DNA of 64,000 nt from NCBI GenBank assembly GCA_016744795.1, contig JADGDR010000001.1:124001-188000 (forward strand). The letters run 5' to 3'. The notes beneath the pieces were generated by a model. The model was not told the DNA's origin and searched no databases. It saw nothing but the letters and a program-made list of their open reading frames with translations. A program made the position numbers and the translations under genes. This DNA comes from Sulfurospirillum sp. (GTDB taxonomy: Bacteria; Campylobacterota; Campylobacteria; Campylobacterales; Sulfurospirillaceae). Positions 62,601 to 64,000 of the stretch are shown piece by piece; the stretch's first letter is position 1; each line of letters opens with the position of its first letter.

Positions 62601-64000
62601 CTAAAAATTAAAATACAAAAATTCTGATTTTTTACTAAGCGATAAAATAGAATATACAAATAAAAAAACTGAAATAAATAGCATAGTATAATTAAGTTTT
62701 TTGTTTAAAAAATATGTCGTATTTTTGAATCTTAAAACTATAATAAAAGCCATAAAAAAATAAATCAATGAGTATCTGTCTGCATTAATATTTAACAATA
62801 ATGCATCAAAATGAATATTATAATTCGTCAAAAATAAAAATTTAGATTCCAAAACCTTTGGTAAAACAATATAATCTAAACTAAACATCGCACTTAAAAC
62901 TTTTGTAGCATCGTCCCATTCTTTCGCTCTAAAAAATATCCAAGTAATATTTAAAAAATTGAAAGTAATTAACCAAGCAAACCAAATCCAAAGTTTAAAA
63001 CCTAACTCATTCCAAACTCTATATACAACTAATGCTAAACCATGTAAAAAACCCCAAAATATGAAAGTCCAACCAGCCCCATGCCAAATACCCCCTAATA
63101 AAAAAGTAATCATTAAATTAGCAGAAGTTCTAAATTTACCTTTTCTATTACCTCCAAAGGGAATATAAATATAATCTTTTAAAAATCTTGAAAGTGTAAT
63201 ATGCCATCTTCTCCAAAAATCTTGTATATTTGTAGCTTTATATGGACTATTGAAATTTATAGGTAGTTTTATGTTAAATAATAATGCTAACCCTATAGCC
63301 ATATCTGTATAACCTGAAAAATCAAAATATAACTGAAAAGTATAAGATAAAGATGTAGCCCAGGCTTCAATAAGATTTAGTCTAATTGCTGTATCAAATC
63401 CAGATGTTGCCCATACAGCAAATGTATCAGCAATTACAACTTTTTTAAATAGTCCTATTGAAAACACAAAAAGACCTATTGCTATATTTTTATAATTTAT
63501 TATCATATTTTTTTTAGAAGTAAATTGTGACATCATTTCACTATGATGAACTATTGGACCTGCTATAAGTTGTGGGAAAAATGTAACAAATATTGAATAA
63601 TTTAAAAAGTTATATTCTTTTGTTTCACCTTTATAACTATCAACTAAATATGCTATTTGTTGAAATGTAAAAAATGAAATGGCTAAAGGTAATGCTAAAT
63701 TTAACAACTCTACATTTGATGATGTTACTATATTGAAATTTTCTATGAAAAAATTTGTATATTTAAAGTATCCCAGTAATGCTATATTAGATACTATTCC
63801 AAAAGTCAAAAGTGATCTTTTAGTAAATCTTATTTTATTGCTATTTTTATTTAGACTATTTCCAATGATAAAGTTGAAAAACATACTTAAAAGTATAAGA
63901 GGTAAGTATAAAATATTCCACCAACTATAAAAAAAAAGTGAAGAAAATACTAAAAAATATTTTGAGGCTACAGTCGCTCTTTTATGATTTAAATAAAAAT
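62601..64000 (-). CDS. MBOAT-family O-acyltransferase, AlgI type (5' end outside window)
   Basis: An inner-membrane acyltransferase. The catalytic histidine is in GGIWHGAGWTFIFWGFLHG, and WRRWHITLSRFLKDYIYIP is the family's other signature. The frame has an internal methionine at 63884 but stays open to the end of the window. The upstream codons encode SLFFYSWWNILYLPLILLS, the usual N-terminal AlgI motif, so the real start is beyond 64000. It should pass acyl groups across the membrane for the SGNH partner. Confidence 0.9.
   Translation of the reverse strand, partial: FYLNHKRATVASKYFLVFSSLFFYSWWNILYLPLILLSMFFNFIIGNSLNKNSNKIRFTKRSLLTFGIVSNIALLGYFKYTNFFIENFNIVTSSNVELLNLALPLAISFFTFQQIAYLVDSYKGETKEYNFLNYSIFVTFFPQLIAGPIVHHSEMMSQFTSKKNMIINYKNIAIGLFVFSIGLFKKVVIADTFAVWATSGFDTAIRLNLIEAWATSLSYTFQLYFDFSGYTDMAIGLALLFNIKLPINFNSPYKATNIQDFWRRWHITLSRFLKDYIYIPFGGNRKGKFRTSANLMITFLLGGIWHGAGWTFIFWGFLHGLALVVYRVWNELGFKLWIWFAWLITFNFLNITWIFFRAKEWDDATKVLSAMFSLDYIVLPKVLESKFLFLTNYNIHFDALLLNINADRYSLIYFFMAFIIVLRFKNTTYFLNKKLNYTMLFISVFLFVYSILSLSKKSEFLYFNF

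Overview
The window reads as a low-GC, free-living member of the Campylobacterota (a Sulfurimonas/Sulfurospirillum/Arcobacter-type relative; genus not determinable here). Support comes from gene order I recall from Campylobacter jejuni: kdsA-ribH-nusB-pyrF, der-aroK-trpS-serS-TPR gene, and pssA-(Psd-like)-ftsH-prmA-cheY-pglG-pglF-pglB. A dba-dsbI pair, a type II-C CRISPR-Cas9 locus and bacterial N-glycosylation genes point the same way. I saw no tRNA, rRNA or insertion sequence.

Layout. 1-3.3 kb: housekeeping genes pyrF, nusB, ribH and kdsA, with a patatin-like lipase gene set between ribH and kdsA on the other strand. 3.4-34.6 kb: a long accessory stretch lying between kdsA and der. It holds a drug/metabolite transporter, a DUF3108 protein, a MscS channel coupled to a TolC-HlyD-ABC2-ABC2 exporter without an ATPase, a copper operon (HMA chaperone, ArsR-type repressor, CopA) with a clear operator, an AraC regulator and iron alcohol dehydrogenase around a deleted transporter remnant, a two-component system with an extra periplasmic sensor, a seven-gene redox operon (dba-dsbI-molybdoenzyme-FeS-TorD-[NiFe] hydrogenase large and small subunits), and the CRISPR locus (45 repeats, cas2, cas1, cas9, tracrRNA). 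34.9-41.3 kb: der, aroK, trpS, serS and a TPR gene. 41.3-49 kb: leuA with a leucine leader peptide and attenuator, pssA, a Psd-like gene, ftsH, prmA, cheY, hisA and hisH. 49-64 kb: glycan genes (pglG, pglF, a WecA-type transferase, pglB, epimerases, glycosyltransferases, an ABC flippase, a SGNH protein and an MBOAT acyltransferase that runs off the window).

How parts work together. The redox operon combines a Tat-exported hydrogenase with a Tat-exported molybdoenzyme and a four-cluster ferredoxin. It encodes no membrane anchor subunit and is headed by DsbI. The hydrogenase large subunit stops exactly at the DPCxxCxxH histidine and carries CxxCxxxQ instead of CxxCxxxH. This is the best candidate here for an undescribed system. 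In the CRISPR locus each repeat ends with an extended -10 box, so each spacer probably has its own promoter on the + strand, opposite to the cas genes. A terminator closes the array, and a tracrRNA with a matching anti-repeat lies upstream of cas9 on the + strand.

A genome-scale signal cuts across the annotation. The palindrome TACATGTA occurs 31 times outside the array by my count, against about 2-3 expected from composition. It falls in all three reading frames and between genes, forms terminator stems at leuA and after the TPR gene, and is also inside every CRISPR repeat. The only gene-free stretch over 300 bases is the CRISPR array itself.
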